A stretch of 64,000 bases of DNA from Girardinichthys multiradiatus (lineage: Eukaryota > Chordata > Actinopteri > Cyprinodontiformes > Goodeidae), in assembly GCF_021462225.1 (NCBI RefSeq), contig NC_061805.1:52472496-52536495 (forward strand), written 5' to 3'. How positions within the stretch are numbered: position 1 is the stretch's first letter; each line of letters opens with the position of its first letter. Position numbers and translations under genes: made by a program. The notes under the pieces are model-generated. The model searched no databases and was not told the DNA's origin. It worked only from the letters and a program-made list of their open reading frames with translations. This document shows positions 1 through 12,009 of the stretch, in pieces.

Positions 1-780
1 GGCTGTCAGTGTTTGGAGGACAAACAGCAGCAGTGAATCAGAATGGTCTGACAGTAATTTGTTTCCATCAGTGATGGATTTACGGTCAGGTCGTGGTGCT
101 TGATTTATGCATGTTTGCAGCACAGACAGGTGGTCATTCTGACGGCAGCCTGGTTGACAGGAACAAGCTTAGGAGTTCAGATCTGCTGGTTTCAGCTGCT
201 GCTCAAGCAGAGGCTCCAAGTCGGGACCAAGGGACCAGCACCAGGCATGGCTGACTGATTCCAGGTTGTTCAGATCAGAATCAGATTTATTGGCCCAGTT
301 TTGAAGCAGGGGAGTTTCAGGGAGAGGGATGGGCTGCTATAGTTAGTGATGTTCTGCAAATCATTAGCTGAGAAGCTGCTTGTTAGCTTCTTAGCCTCTC
401 AGATGAGGAGTGAACCATGGTTTATTGTTGTTGTATGTACAAAACGCCACGGCTTGCATACAATGATGTCACAGTGTTACTGAGTTCATTTAGGTGAGTG
501 GCTGCAGCGCTCCAACCTGTGCAGTCAAAGCAGGCCTGTGCTTCCTTACAGTCATTACCACAGGCTTAATGGTTGTCAGTTTTTGCTTGTAAGCTGGAAT
601 GAGGTGAAGCAGGCAGTGATCAGAGTCCTAAAGCTGCGTGTGGGTCTGCACAAAAAGCATCCTGTGGTCACAGTGGTCCAAATATCAATGTGTCCAAGGT
701 GGGACACTTGATTTGCTGTCTGTGATGTGAAGGTTCATTAGAAAGGTTTGTATCGTTAAAAACCCAACAATGAAAGAGTC
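1..780. other. intergenic, with a LINE 3' tail fragment
   Basis: No coding exon is recognisable. Around 270-300 there is a run with 'cagaatcagatttattgg', which resembles the 3' tail of the LINE family found intact at 43,128-46,300 (AATCAG repeats followed by a tttattgcc-like word). It may be the 3' end of the degenerate minus-strand copy at 780-1340, with the reverse transcriptase part deleted. The rest shows no structure I can name. Confidence 0.4.
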
Positions 781-1340
781 TTTGTGTTTTTCTCCAGGTC
801 TGTTATCAGGTCGGTGAGCTGTTTTTAGTCTCTAATACACAGGCTCTGGGTGGGATGTAAGCAGCAGCAAGAACAAATGAGGAAAACTCCCTCGCTCCTG
901 TGATGTCAGAACACCAACCTTCATCTACATGAAAGCAGATTCCTCCGCACTCTTTTTCCCACACTGCTCCACACTAAGGTCTGCTAGAAGCAGCTGGAAA
1001 CCCGGCATCCGAAGTACATCGTCCAGGATGTGTTCAGAATGAAAAAGAGGGTGGCAGATCTGCAGAAGTCCGGATTTTTCTGACAAAGAAGAAGCGGTTT
1101 ATCCAGTTTGTTTGCCAGGGAATGAACATTCGCCAGGGGTACAGACCGGAGTGGAACGCACAGTCCCCGATGGCATAGCGTTTTCCCTTCGGTAAAGCCC
1201 ACAAAGTGCCTTCAACTAGGATCTCAGTTAAGCTGTCTGGATCGGTAGAACCAGGAAAATGTTTAGAGAGGACTGCCTGATGCTTAGGAGTTGTTCTTTG
1301 GTAAAACTTACTGAAAGTAGCAGCAAAGTACAAGATAAAC
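780..1340 (-). repeat. degenerate LINE endonuclease fragment
   Basis: Reading on the minus strand gives short broken frames. One of them (984-1202) contains 'NVHSLANKLDKPLLL' followed by 'KNPDFCRSATLFFILNTSW'. This aligns by eye with the endonuclease domain start of the intact LINE at 43,437-46,277 ('[15 protein letters not shown]' then '[17 protein letters not shown]'). The catalytic-looking 'FTETW' has decayed to 'FILNTSW' and the frame is split. It is an old dead copy of the same or a close LINE family. Confidence 0.7.
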
Positions 1341-2755
1341 CTGCAGATAAATAGTCTTACATTGAGCTATCTCTGTAGTTATGCTGCTACAGGTTTAGGC
1401 TGCTGGAGGACATAATGATCACTTTTAACACTTTACTCCAATATCATCTACAGATTAAAGTTCATAAAGAGAATAATGCCAAAACATCTGCCTATTAGGA
1501 GCAGGACCAAAGCCTGTTTATATCCATTAGATCTTGTTTTTGGAAGACCATTTTTATGGCTAGAAGAAGGTAGCTAGAACTCAAGCAAATCTTAAGAAGG
1601 ATCAGCAGTGAAGGTTTGAGGCTTGAAAAGGTTCTTCATAAATTAAACTCCGAAGATGGATTCCAGTTTTTTACAGCACAGCCTTACCAATTCTTCAATT
1701 TACATTTGTGTTCTTTCACATTGAAAGTACCCCTGGTTCAGTGTTTCTGCTTTGGTCCCAGCAGCTGGCTGATGACACCAAACCTGGTTCTGGTTTCCTC
1801 TAGTTAAAATAGAGTTGCTCCTCTCCACTGTCGCCGCGTGCTTGCTCAGAACGAGCGCCTGCTGCAGGTCACTGACCTGATGCAATTAGCTGCGCGGCCT
1901 TTTTACCACTCAGCATTATATGATCAACTGGACCGGACTGTGGCACTGGATTTGAACTGGACCGAACCTAGCCTGGTTTAAGTTGGGGTAATGTAAATCA
2001 GGAGGATTTATCTGCCAAGCTGAAGGTTGGTGACTTAATAAGAGCTTTCCCGCACCAGGAAGCATTTTTTCCTGGAAATCTCAGAGACAGTTTGATTCAA
2101 AATGTTTTCTATTTTTTTAAATATGGAAAAGTTCTGATAAAGTGACTAAAATTCCCCAAATTGTAATTATTAAACTTCTGATTCAAACTATTGAATCTGA
2201 AGTTACTCAGACTTTCCCTCTGAACCAGAGTCAGTCTGACTTGCTTTATTTAAAAAAGCTGCATGCGATATTTTATCACACTGAATGAAACTGGAAATGT
2301 TCTGTTTGGTTGGCCTGATTCTGCTGGAACGTTCAGGAACCAAACGAAGCTTCTTGATGCTGCTCAGTTTATTAACTTCTACAAAAACACACTGATACAA
2401 AATGATTTCTTCAGTTTAGAAACAGACAAAAAGAAACGACCAGAAGAAACCAGGAGCTGAAATCTGTTGGGTTATTGCTGCAGCGGCGCCACCTAGTGAA
2501 CAGTCTGAGTCCCTACATCGAGTTCAGAGCTGCAGCATCTGTGACGTCATCAATAAACTGACCAACAAAAACATGGCTGATCCGTTTAGTTCATCGGTTC
2601 AGCTGCTTGAGGCACAGTTAGACATCTGAGGACATCCAGTTCTGGTTCTGAACTACAGTTTGGACCGGGTCTAGGTCATGAGAACCGGTTCAACCTGGAA
2701 CATAGAACTGCTTCCATGAAGCTCTGAGGGGCGGGGTTAAACAAACTAATGACCA
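1340..2755. other. intergenic, nothing recognised
   Basis: Only short random open frames (60-65 codons) occur on both strands. There is no convincing splice-bounded exon and no repeat I can assign. Confidence 0.4.
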
Positions 2756-3960
2756 ATCATTCAATTCAATTCAATTCAAAGATACTTTATTGATCCCCGA
2801 GGGGAAATTAGAAGTCCAGTAGAACCCATCCAAACATCATGACACAAGACAAGGGAGGACGGGTCACCGAGGCTTTGCTGCCCACTCACAGGCGCTGCCC
2901 TTGTTAGATGAGAAAAGAGGCCACATTAGGTAAGTAGAGGAAATAAATCATATTTCACACTTTATCCTCAGCAGGATACAGATTGAGATTGTAAAAAACC
3001 TCAGAACAAAGAAGCAACAAGTTGACAAAACAACATCATGCCGGGAACGGTGAAGGTGGTGTGAGGGGTGCATATGTTTATCTTAAGCATGTGAGTGTGT
3101 GCAAGTAAGTCCATGAAGCACTGTCACAGAGGCCATTGTCCTTGATGATACGATGGAATGTTCATCAACCGGCCACAAAGTTCTGAGCAGGTCCACAGAT
3201 GTCCTCAGGGAATGGAGGGAGCAGAGGGAGCAGAGCGTCATGGTTACATAACTTCCAGGAGAAGTTGAAGATAACCAGCCATCAAGGCCGTGCAGGGGAG
3301 CCAGATTCAGAAAAACAATAATTATTTGGGTTAAACTGACTCTTAATTTTCCGTCAGCCTTGAGAGTCTCGCTGGTGCTTCTCAAAGGCGAATCCAAACA
3401 GCCAAATTCCTGGTCTTTCTGCCAGATCCGAGCGAACAACTTTCTCCAAGATTTATCCCATTTCACCCCTGAGTCCAGGAACCGCAACCTGCCTGCGATC
3501 CTAAGGATCACATCCAGTCTGCGATTCAGCTCACGTAACATCTCAGTCTGAGTGTTGATCGCCCTGAAGATCCCATCATACATGCCAGGCAGCCTTATAA
3601 TGGCCAGAACAGCTGCTGACATTCTCCAAATTCCTCGATATGCCAGGTAACCGCTGACTCCAAAAAGCAGAAATCCTGATATCAAACATCCATTTATTTA
3701 CACATCTTCCACATCCTCGACTGAGATTATCGACAAACACACAATCCTCCACTTCTGCCAGGAGTCCATCGTGGATCCAGAGAAAAATGTCCCGTCTGGA
3801 CAAGTTGGGCTCTCCTTCACCCTGTCTTCTCCTCGAGAAAATTTGATCAATTGCGTGATCTTCTGTTTAAACCTGCAGTTTGTCTGAGGAGCTGAATCAG
3901 AGGTGCAGGTTCTCCACTGGATCAGATGATGCTCCACCGAGGAGATAAATCTGATCCAAA
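2755..3960 (-). repeat. copy 1 of a dispersed repeat with a membrane/coiled-coil ORF (broken)
   Basis: The minus strand encodes a protein related to the intact one at 16,825-17,223. Shared blocks are 'EDRVKE', 'SVEDVE', a hydrophobic 'GFLLFGVSGYLAYRG' segment, 'LPGMYDGIFRAINTQTEML' and a heptad-like 'RELNRRLDVIL' tail. In this copy the blocks fall in different frames (3083-3685 and 3698-4051), so it is frameshifted. Downstream of the ORF both copies share non-coding sequence around 'ccattgtccttgatgatacg'. The low-coordinate end is a TCAAT tandem plus 'actttattgatccccgagggg' (2755-2810), a LINE/SINE-type 3' tail. Function is unknown; I infer a short, possibly non-autonomous, retroposon family. 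Confidence 0.6.
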
Positions 3961-4345
3961 TCATGTGAACACACACAGTCAGCATCACTCCAAAATCTCT
4001 ATCACTGAATGGTTTACAGCTCAGAACTGGGACCAGTTTGGGTAGAACCATTAATGGTTGGTTTCATCTGCAGAAACATCCTCAGGTGCCTCATGGTGTC
4101 CAAGTCATTATTTCAGGATGAAGCCTCAGCAGAAGCAGAGACAGAGGAACTGAAATGGGTTTCTGTTTGAGTCCTACAGCTCTGATCTCAGTGAAACATC
4201 TGAAAACTGATTCTGAGTCAGTATATGGATCAGAACCTGGCAGAATCTAAATCTGTTCCTGTTGTAATCTGAAGGAGAATAAATCAAAGACATGAAGTCA
4301 GATTAAGTGAAAGCAGAAACAGAAGCCTACACAGATTCCTCCTCC

Positions 4346-4591
<246 letters not shown>

Positions 4592-5261
4592 TCAGAGTCC
4601 CAGTTCTTTATACAGCGCTGACAGCTGAGCTAATACCACGTCACAAACAGTGGAGTCAGACAGCAAGAAGACATCATCAAACACAAGAAAAGAAGAGGAA
4701 GATGATGGGTTACTGGTTGCCATGGTGATTCCCTCCTTCTCCAAACAGCACTGGATTTGTTACTTTAACAAAAAAAATCAAATCACAACTGCAGCTCCAT
4801 CATCAGTGTTGCACTCAAACATGTGAACGTCTCTGTGATCTAAACGGTTCTGTTTCATGTGGCTGTTAAAGATTCAAGTGTTATTCTGAACCACAGTCCA
4901 CCCCGGCAGAACTGGCTGGTTGATCAGAGCCACCTGGATGTTACAACTGGTTCCATTAGTCAGATTTTTTAAACCTTTAAAACAAAGCACAAAGATCCAG
5001 AACCGAGCAGAAACTGAAGAGGAGCTTTCAGAGAACTGAGTGAAACTAGACCAGTTCTCCGGTGTAACAGCAAGTTCTGGTCCTGGTAAAAGGACTGCTG
5101 TTTGTTCTGCATCATTCTCGTATTTGTTCTGCTCTCTCTGCACCGGGTCATTCTGCTGGAGGCCTGCACAGTATGTCCCAAATATGGTGTCATGGCGGAA
5201 ATATCACCAGACGATTTTCTAATTACTGCAGCGATCCAGACATGTTGTGTGTGACACTCAC

Positions 5262-5451
5262 ACTGAGCACGCCCAACTCGAGGTGCAGCAGCGTCATGGA
5301 CATGAGGATGAGGAGCACTCTTCCTCCCAAGCGCAGCAGATGTTTGGGGGAGCGCCACTGTACGACAGACGGGAAGCCTGCAAACACGCCGCGAGCTTCC
5401 TGTCTGCATTCAGCGAGGAGGAGGAGCAGGCCGCTGCCCAGCGCCAGATTC
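5262..5451 (-). CDS. surf4: surf4-like internal exon
   Basis: After a pyrimidine-rich acceptor ending CTGCAG, the exon reads 'NLALGSGLLLLLAECR', then 'EARGVFAGFPSV', then 'LGGRVLLILMSMTLLHLEL'. These are the central membrane segments of SURF4, at the expected order and spacing. It ends at a consensus GTGAGT donor (5256-5261). It is separated by only about 75 bases from the upstream exon at 5527-5573. The frame happens to stay open across that gap, which is why the two look like one ORF. Confidence 0.85.
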
Positions 5452-5526
5452 CTGCAGACAGGGGGAGGGGCTACACACCTGATGCTATCTGTGGGGTCAT
5501 GTGACAGGGTGGAGAGGTGGGGTCTG

Positions 5527-5573
5527 CTGTAGAGGAACTTCAGGTTCGAGAGCATGCTGTAGGCCACCATCTG
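5527..5573 (-). CDS. surf4: surf4-like short internal exon
   Basis: The exon begins after 'tttgctccag' and reads 'QMVAYSMLSNLKFLYS', matching the SURF4 segment that immediately precedes 'RNLALG'. The 3' boundary is uncertain: no GT dinucleotide lies at the expected donor position. The reading frame simply runs on for about 75 bases into the next exon. Either the short intron is retained or a different donor is used. Confidence 0.7.
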
Positions 5574-5769
5574 CTGGAGCAAACAGTATCACAGTCAGAT
5601 AATGTCTCATTCTGACATCACTTCCTGTTATTCTAATCCAACATGGCCCTCAGAGTAAAAACTGGCTCAGATTCTGCTGCGCTAGTTTTCTGTGAACCAG
5701 TTTGTTCTTTTCAGGACAAATGGTCACTAAAGGCAGATTAAAAGCTCATAAATTAGAACAGCATGGAAA

Positions 5770-6400
5770 GGTTGTCTTCAGTTCAGTTCAATTAAGGAAA
5801 ATTTCAATTATTTAATTTTGTTCATTTTGACGATTCTCACCACAATTCATGAAAATGCAAAATTCAGTTTCTGAAAAAATGACATTACATCAGGTCAATG
5901 AAAAGGAACTGAATCCAGAAATATGGACCTACAGAACAGTAAGTCCAGGTTCTGTACAATATCTGCTCTCAGTACTTGGTCTGGGCTCCTTTTGCATGAA
6001 TTACTGCATCAGTGCACCATGGCATGGAGGAGATCAGCCCGTTGTTCTGCTGAGATGTTCAGGAAGCCCAGGTTTTATAACGGGCTTCAGCTCGTCTGCA
6101 TTGTTGGTTTTGGTGTCTCTCATCTTCCTCTGGACAACAGTCCATAAACTCTCTAGGGACTTTGGGTCTGAACTGTTTGCTGGTGTTACCATGGTGATTA
6201 AAGCAGGTTTTGGTACATTTGGTGGGGTGGGTCAGTACCAAGTCCTGCTAGGAACTGAAATCAGCATCTTAATGAAGTTTTTTAGCAGAAAGCATGAAGT
6301 GCTTTAAAATGTTCTTGTAGACAGCTACTGTCATTTTAGACTTGATAAAACAAAGCTGACCTTTTTCTACCACACGTTTTCCCTCCACTCAACTTTCCAT
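5770..6400 (-). mobile_element. Tc1/mariner non-autonomous remnant
   Basis: Reading with the plus strand, 5983-6030 ('ttttgcatgaattactgcatcagtg...ccatggcatggagg') and 6180-6305 ('ccatggtgattaaa', 'agcagaaagcatgaagtgct') match, in order, the 3' half of the intact Tc1 at 31,664-33,273. The transposase is broken and internally rearranged. It lies within a surf4 intron. Confidence 0.65.
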
Positions 6401-6539
6401 TATTATTCTTGACTATTGTGAACAGCCAGCTGTCTCAGTGTTCTACCCTTCTTATGGAGGATGAGGCTGTCTGCTGGACAACCGTCTCAGTTGTCTTCTC
6501 TATGATCATGTATGACAATATAACATCAACATAATATAA

Positions 6540-7055
6540 TATATACTCGTACTCGTCGTCTTCCACTTTATCCGGGACCGGGTCATGGGGGCAGCAGACT
6601 CAGCAGAGACACCCAGACGTCCCTCTCTCCAGACACCTCCTCCAGCTCCTCCGGGGGGAGTACAAGGCGTTCCCAGGCCAGCCGAGAGACATAGTCCCTC
6701 CAGCGTGTCCTGTGCCTCCTCCTGGTGGGACGTGCCTGGAACACCTCCCGAGGAAGGCGTCCAGGAGGCATCCGGTATCGATGGCCGAGCCACCTCAACT
6801 GTCTCCTCTCTATGTGGAGGAGCAGCAGCTCTACTCCGAGCTCCTCACCCTATCTCTAAGGGAGTGCCCGGCCACCCTACAGAGGAAGCTCATTTCAGCC
6901 GCTTGTATCCGGGATCTCGTTCTTTCGGTCATGACCCAAAGTTCATGGCCATAGGTGAGGGTAGGAACGTAGACCGACCAGTAAATTGAGAGCTTTGCTT
7001 TTTGGCTCAGCTCTCTCTTCACCACAACGGACCGGCACAGCGTCCCTGTCACGTC
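6540..7055 (-). repeat. LINE reverse transcriptase C-terminal fragment
   Basis: Minus-strand frames encode 'LSIYWSVYVPTLTYGHELWV', 'TERTRSRIQAAEMSFLCRVAGHSLRDRVRSS', 'RPTRRRHRTRWRDYVSRLAWERL' and 'LPPEELEEVSGERDVW'. This is the familiar C-terminal end of a teleost LINE. A nearly identical fragment lies in the opposite direction at 51,537-52,015. Several frame breaks are present. I do not assign the clade. Confidence 0.8.
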
Positions 7056-7234
7056 AATTCACGTTTCCCCATCAGATACGGTTTCCCCAGCGTCTCCTCG
7101 CCGCTCACGCGGCAAAAAAGGCGCGTGCTTGTTGCAGGCTCGGATCCGTCGCACTGTGCTCGCGCCACAGGGGAACTACGGTAAGCCTGAAAGAAATAAT
7201 AGAAATAAAAAGTCAAACTCACCCCAGTTCTAAA

Positions 7235-9786
7235 TATTTCCGAAGAAGTGTCTCCGTCTGTCATTATGCTGGATAAAGTCTCTGGCTATCCTCAAAGCAT
7301 CCACTGTGGTCAAAACCTCCCTGTGTGTGTGGGCGCACATCAAGCTATTCAGTCTTCTCTGGGTCATTGTTGATCTTAAATACGTCTTGATACGATGAAG
7401 GGATTAGAAACACCTCTCAGCTCTGGCAGCGGACACAGGGATGGTGTAGAATAATTTCAACAGTTTGTGCACCTCTGGGAGTAGATTTTTTGCCACAGGA
7501 GTGGCATTCATTGCTGACGCTACTGAGGCTATTGTTGGGCCTCGCTCAATCCCAGAAGTCTGAATCACGCCCGGCAACATTCCCAGCTGCGCACGGAGAG
7601 TGTCACTGTCAAAATCACTGTTGTAGAGATCCATTATTAGAGAAGGGAAAGATGGAGTCTCTTTTTTAGTGGCAGAAATAATCATGTGCTCCAGAGCAGC
7701 TGGGACATGCAAGTCTCTCTGTTCAAAACGCCGCTCCAATTCACCATCAAGTAGATCCAGGAGCTCAAAGTATATTTTTCTATAATAATCCACTGGGTTC
7801 TGGAATGTGTGTGCAGACTCTCTTCCTGAATCTAGTCTAGTATGGCGTTTCTGTTGCCGGGGCAACACTGGGGCGTCTGTGAGACCTTGCGAGTGTTTCA
7901 AAACGTTTTGGTAAAACTCCTCAAAAACGTGATCTGACCTCGTTCCCTGAATTAAGTTCCTCGTCAAAGCTACAGCCTTTTGTGCATCCTGTAATGATAT
8001 GTTTACAGTCTGTAAGGTTCTAGACAGCTGCTCAGTCGGAGAAAAACACATGAGCACCAGATGCAAACCATAAAATGTGCTAAATTTGTCCAGCGCAGCC
8101 AAAATTCCCCCAGCTTCATCGCTGTATGATTCTTCATTTATTTCAGTCATCAATGTGGAAAGTAAAGCGTAGTTATCAAGGCCAGATTTCACTGCACCTG
8201 TGCGCACTGTCCATCTCGTTGGGCAAAGAGTGCGCAGGTTACTATTACCGGGGGCCATTTCATGTTTTAAGACTTGAAACTTGTGGCTCTGTTTGGGAGA
8301 TTGTTTCACAATATGTGCAACTTCTAGCACAAAATCCAGCGCATCTCTCATGACTTTACATTTTTTTCCTGTTTCTTGCAAACATAAATTAAGACAATGC
8401 ACATAAACAGCTGCCGGATTGTCCCGTTTGAAGCTTGCTGCAACTCCATTCAAATGTCCAGACATACTTGCTGCCCCATCATATGCCGGTCCACGGCACA
8501 TACTGGGCAAAATGTTGCAGCGGACAAGAACATCGTTTAGTGCAGTGAGGATGGTGGAGGCGTCAGCCTGCGGCAAGTCGAATAGCCCAACAAAGTCCTG
8601 GTGAGGGACAAAACTGTCGTCAACCCAGAGGAAAAGAACCACTAACTGCTCTTTGTTTGAAATGTCTCTCGTTTCATCTGCTAATATTGCATAAAACTCC
8701 CCACGAATAGGTGAAATAATCTGTGACAATACTGAATGAGAAACTGAATTAATCAGTTCATTTATTATGTCATGGCTCATATAGTTTCTGTCTGCCAACC
8801 ACTGGTACATTTCAGGACAACCCTGTGTGCGTAATTCCAACAGCTTGTAAAGGTTGCTGTTTGTTGGATTATTACTATCTAGTACCATGTCCTGACCCAT
8901 GAGATACATGATGGAAGTTATCTCCTTAACCAGCATGTCGCGTCTGTGCTGTTGTTTAACTTTGAGCTGGGCGTTAAGCTGGGACCAAATAGTCTGCTCT
9001 TGGGATGAATACATGTTGTAATAAACTACAACCTCTCTATGATATTTGCTGCTTTCATGTTTTCGAAAAGAGCACACAGCATTTTTCCAGTTTTGGAATC
9101 CAAGCACAGAGAAAGCGTTTTCATTAGTTTTGCTTCATCCCAAACCCAGTCCTTTAATGGACCAAAGGCGACACTGAGTGCAGAATATTTTTGCCCGCGT
9201 TGGACCAGCGTTAGCCACTTGAAATCTTTAAACCACTGTGGTTGAACAAACCGGCTGTTCTGTGTTACACCTTGTACCCGTCTTGTCCCAGAGAGAATTG
9301 CTGGGTCGTCTGGTTGGTGAGACTTTGTCAGATCCCTGCAACAGTCGCTGGAGCAGTGAACCTCTGCCTGGCTTGTAGAAGAAGAAGATGTGGAAGCTGG
9401 GAGCTCTGGAGCAATGGAGGATTATACAGTCGGGCCAGAAGGCGGTAAACATTTTTCTGGAGGAGCGGCTATCACGGTGAAAGAACAGAGTGACCAAATT
9501 AACAAAGGCAGACAGATGAACATGTGCTGTAGATTAAATTGCTCACTGGATGACAACCACCAGATATAGTATGGACAGCCGAGGCAGCAGCGGCACACCC
9601 AGGGTTATCCTCCATGTCTGCTGTAGCGACAAACAAGCCAGGGGAAGCAGCAGACCCATCTGCTGAAGCATCCCCATGTGTTAAATAACAGTAAACCACA
9701 GGTGGAATATCTGCAGCCGAAATTCCCTTCACTTTTGGTGGCATTGTGCCAAAAACATCTGTTATTTTACGTTTCATCGTAAACAA
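7235..9786 (-). pseudogene. hAT-type transposase (TTF/ZMYM-like), nearly intact
   Basis: The main open frame (7404-9107, 567 codons) belongs to the hAT transposase group that resembles ZMYM1/TTF-finger proteins. Visible parts in order: a TTF-like 'NWKNAVCSFRKHESSKYHREVV' at the N-terminus, 'EFYAILADETRDISNKEQLVV' (first catalytic Asp region), 'CRGPAYDGAASMSG', 'VHCLNLCLQETGK', 'LCPTRWTVRTGAV' and the dimerisation start 'LLKLFYTIPVSAARAERCF'. The frame ends at a TAA (7404-7406) but remains open in the same frame for about 55 more codons with typical hAT C-terminal residues such as 'RIKTYLRSTMTQRRLNSLM'. Upstream, 9107-9230 continues the TTF finger in another frame, and 9499-9786 (95 codons) looks like the N-terminal exon. 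The element lies in a surf4 intron. Confidence 0.8.
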
Positions 9787-9936
9787 TAAAAATGGACCCT
9801 AACGAGGATATCAAACTGATACCGATCAGAAGCAATGCTAGGTGGCTAACGTTTGTGTGGGAAAAGTTTTGTTCACATCACATGACACAAAGAACTTTTT
9901 CTAATTATTTTACATCTTTGATGACCAAAAGTAGGT

Positions 9937-9998
9937 AGGGCCCCGGCCCTACCGGCCTTACCGGCCCTACCGGCCTTACCGGCCCTACCGGTTCCGCG
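9937..9998. repeat. GC-rich tandem repeat, 18-base period
   Basis: The unit 'ccctaccggccttaccgg' repeats about three times with small changes. It sits just outside the N-terminal end of the hAT transposase, so it may be subterminal to that element. Confidence 0.8.
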
Positions 9999-9999
9999 G

Positions 10000-10590
10000 T
10001 CCTTGTGTCCATTGTTTAGAAAAGGCATAGGCTTTTTCCATTAAAGAGAAATAAAAGACTTACCGTATGTCCTTTTCTGCGTTGTCAACATCCAACAACT
10101 TCACACTGACTGAATTGGTGACACTGAACCACAACAGTAATGACAGCCTGCAGCAGGTCACATTTATTGTCTCCTATTTAGGTGAAGATATGCTATCACC
10201 TGAAAGTAAAACATAACACTGATCGGTGAGCAGCATAAAATAATGAAGATAAAACTAGATTTAGCTGATATATTTGGAAAAATGATCAGAGTATTTTGTT
10301 ATCCAGTTACAGATATAACCCTTGAGTGACATTCTGGTTCACACACCATACCAGTCGGTGACGGTAATGATCCAATTACCTTGCCAACCATCAATAAACG
10401 AAATCAAAAAAGAAGAAGAAAACAGTCCAAACGAAGCACTAAATAATGAGACCACTCCGGTTCAATTAGGAGTAAAATGGTGACCTCTGGATGACCTAAA
10501 AAATCATCTTTAATATTTCAGAAACCAAACCAGCACAAACCATTCTGTCTATTTACTGAAATGTTTCAAGTGGGTGGGGTGTCAGCTTCA
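10000..10590. other. surf4 intron sequence, nothing recognised
   Basis: No exon or identifiable repeat was found. I looked for the missing SURF4 segment that should fall between the exon at 10592-10729 and the one at 5527-5573 and did not see it. Confidence 0.4.
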
Positions 10591-10591
10591 C

Positions 10592-10729
10592 GCAGCTGGA
10601 TCAGAACCAACACGTTGGCCAGCAGACCTCGGCAGCTCCAGGTGGAGTTGATGTACTCGCTCTGATCCATCCACTGGAACCACAACCGGACCGAGTCCTC
10701 CAGGAAGGTACTGACCAAGCAGAGGTGGG
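10592..10729 (-). CDS. surf4: surf4-like second recognised exon
   Basis: The exon reads 'LCLVSTFLEDSVRLWFQWMDQ' then 'EYINSTWSCRGLLANVLVLIQL'. This is the conserved first-loop and second membrane segment of SURF4 (the FLED...WFQW...TWNCG block). It is bounded by a 'cacgcag' acceptor and a GTGAAG donor. About a dozen residues normally found between the N-terminal exon and 'LCLIS' are not visible here. They may sit in a separate small exon or be lost. Confidence 0.85.
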
Positions 10730-11233
10730 CTGCGTGGGGGGAGGTGGTGCTTGTTGGGGGAGGAGAGACAGTTTATGACGTCACATTTACCTGACGCAAC
10801 AGGTGACAGATTAACTACAACTTGAGTTACAGTAATAACTCTTTATACCTTCGGAACCGTGTTTTTTTTTTTTGTAATTTAAAGCATTTTAAAATAAAAC
10901 TTTAAGACCCGCTTCCTTTAGTTTCGCTACCAGATTCCATTCAAAGTTTATTGAGTTTAACAAGAACTTGCTCTGCAGCAGGACCTTCAGCAGCTGATCA
11001 CCGTCTGGAAGATACCACCGCGAACCCGTCTTGCTGTTGGCCCAAACAAACTCATCACAGTAGGTTCTGGTTTTTATTCATTTACTGATTTTTCTTCTTC
11101 TTCACCTCTCAGGCTGCGGTCTCTGGAAATGAACAGATTTTAAACCTTCAACACGCTCCGGAACCAGCAGCTGAACGGAGCTCAGCTCTGGATCCCAGTT
11201 CCGAACTTCCTGACCGACAGGTTCCCGGTGTTA

Positions 11234-11292
11234 GGAGCTCAACTTGTCCGCCAGGTCCTCCGCCTGGCTCATCAGGTCTCTGTGACCCATCT
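11234..11292 (-). CDS. surf4: surf4-like first coding exon
   Basis: The minus strand starts ATG at 11,292 and reads 'MGHRDLMSQAEDLADK', which matches the conserved N-terminus of SURF4 (MGxxDLMxxAEDxAD). A possible donor GTTGAG follows the Lys codon, so the true exon end is a few bases short of the in-frame stop. With the exons down to 4346 the gene spans almost 7 kb, mostly mobile-element sequence. Confidence 0.75.
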
Positions 11293-11439
11293 CTGTCACT
11301 AGAGAAACGGTTCCAGGGTCAGGTTCGAGTCCCGGTCCGACTCGCTGTGAGGCTGACGATACCGTCTCCTCTTCCGACATGCAATCCTCCCCACTGCGCC
11401 GCAGAGCGCCCCCCTGTGGTATTAAGAAAACATGCTCAG

Positions 11440-11660
11440 GTTCTATATAACGTGAGGGCTGCAAGGTTCTGGGTTCGAATCCCGGGCTCTCTACATGTTC
11501 TCCTCGTGGACGTGTTTCTGTCTAAGTACTCCGGGTTCCGCCCATGGTCCAAAAACATGCCTGCTAGGTGAACCGGTCTCTGTAATTGTCCTGTGACGGA
11601 GGCCTGTCCAGGATGGACTCGACCCGATGACCTCTGGAGACAAGCACCAATACTTACGCC
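11440..11660 (+). repeat. SINE-like dispersed repeat
   Basis: Contains 'ggttctgggttcgaatccc', 'ctacatgttctcctcgtgg', 'actccgggttccgcccatgg' and 'ccaaaaacatgcctgctagg'. These words are in the order found in a very common teleost short repeat. A second copy in the opposite direction is at 59,780-60,125. The 'ggttcgaatccc' word resembles a Pol III B box. Confidence 0.7.
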
Positions 11661-12009
11661 CCAGATGATGGAAGATTGCTGCCTAGTTTTATTTCTTGCT
11701 ACTGAAGGTTCTGTTGTTGAAGGAAAAATCAATTTGGTGAATTTTCCCATTATCATTTTCAAATGTAGTAATACCTTTTTACTTAATATTGCTTTGTTTA
11801 TTCATTTATTTTCAGTGATTTTTATTCCTTTGAATATTACGCTGAACCCTTTTGGTTTGTTTTATTTCAAGTGTCCAGTTCAAATCAAACAAAAACAACT
11901 TCAGAAAATCTGAGAATGCAGTTTTAATATTTAGATGAATTTACAGTCTAACAATGATACCCATTAGTGTTTGGGAATGGGAATAAAAAATAACTGGAAT
12001 ACTTTCTGA

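Noticed and set aside
5849..6307. 152-codon plus-strand frame as a gene
   Set aside because: It overlies a Tc1 remnant read on the opposite strand and has no protein-family signature.
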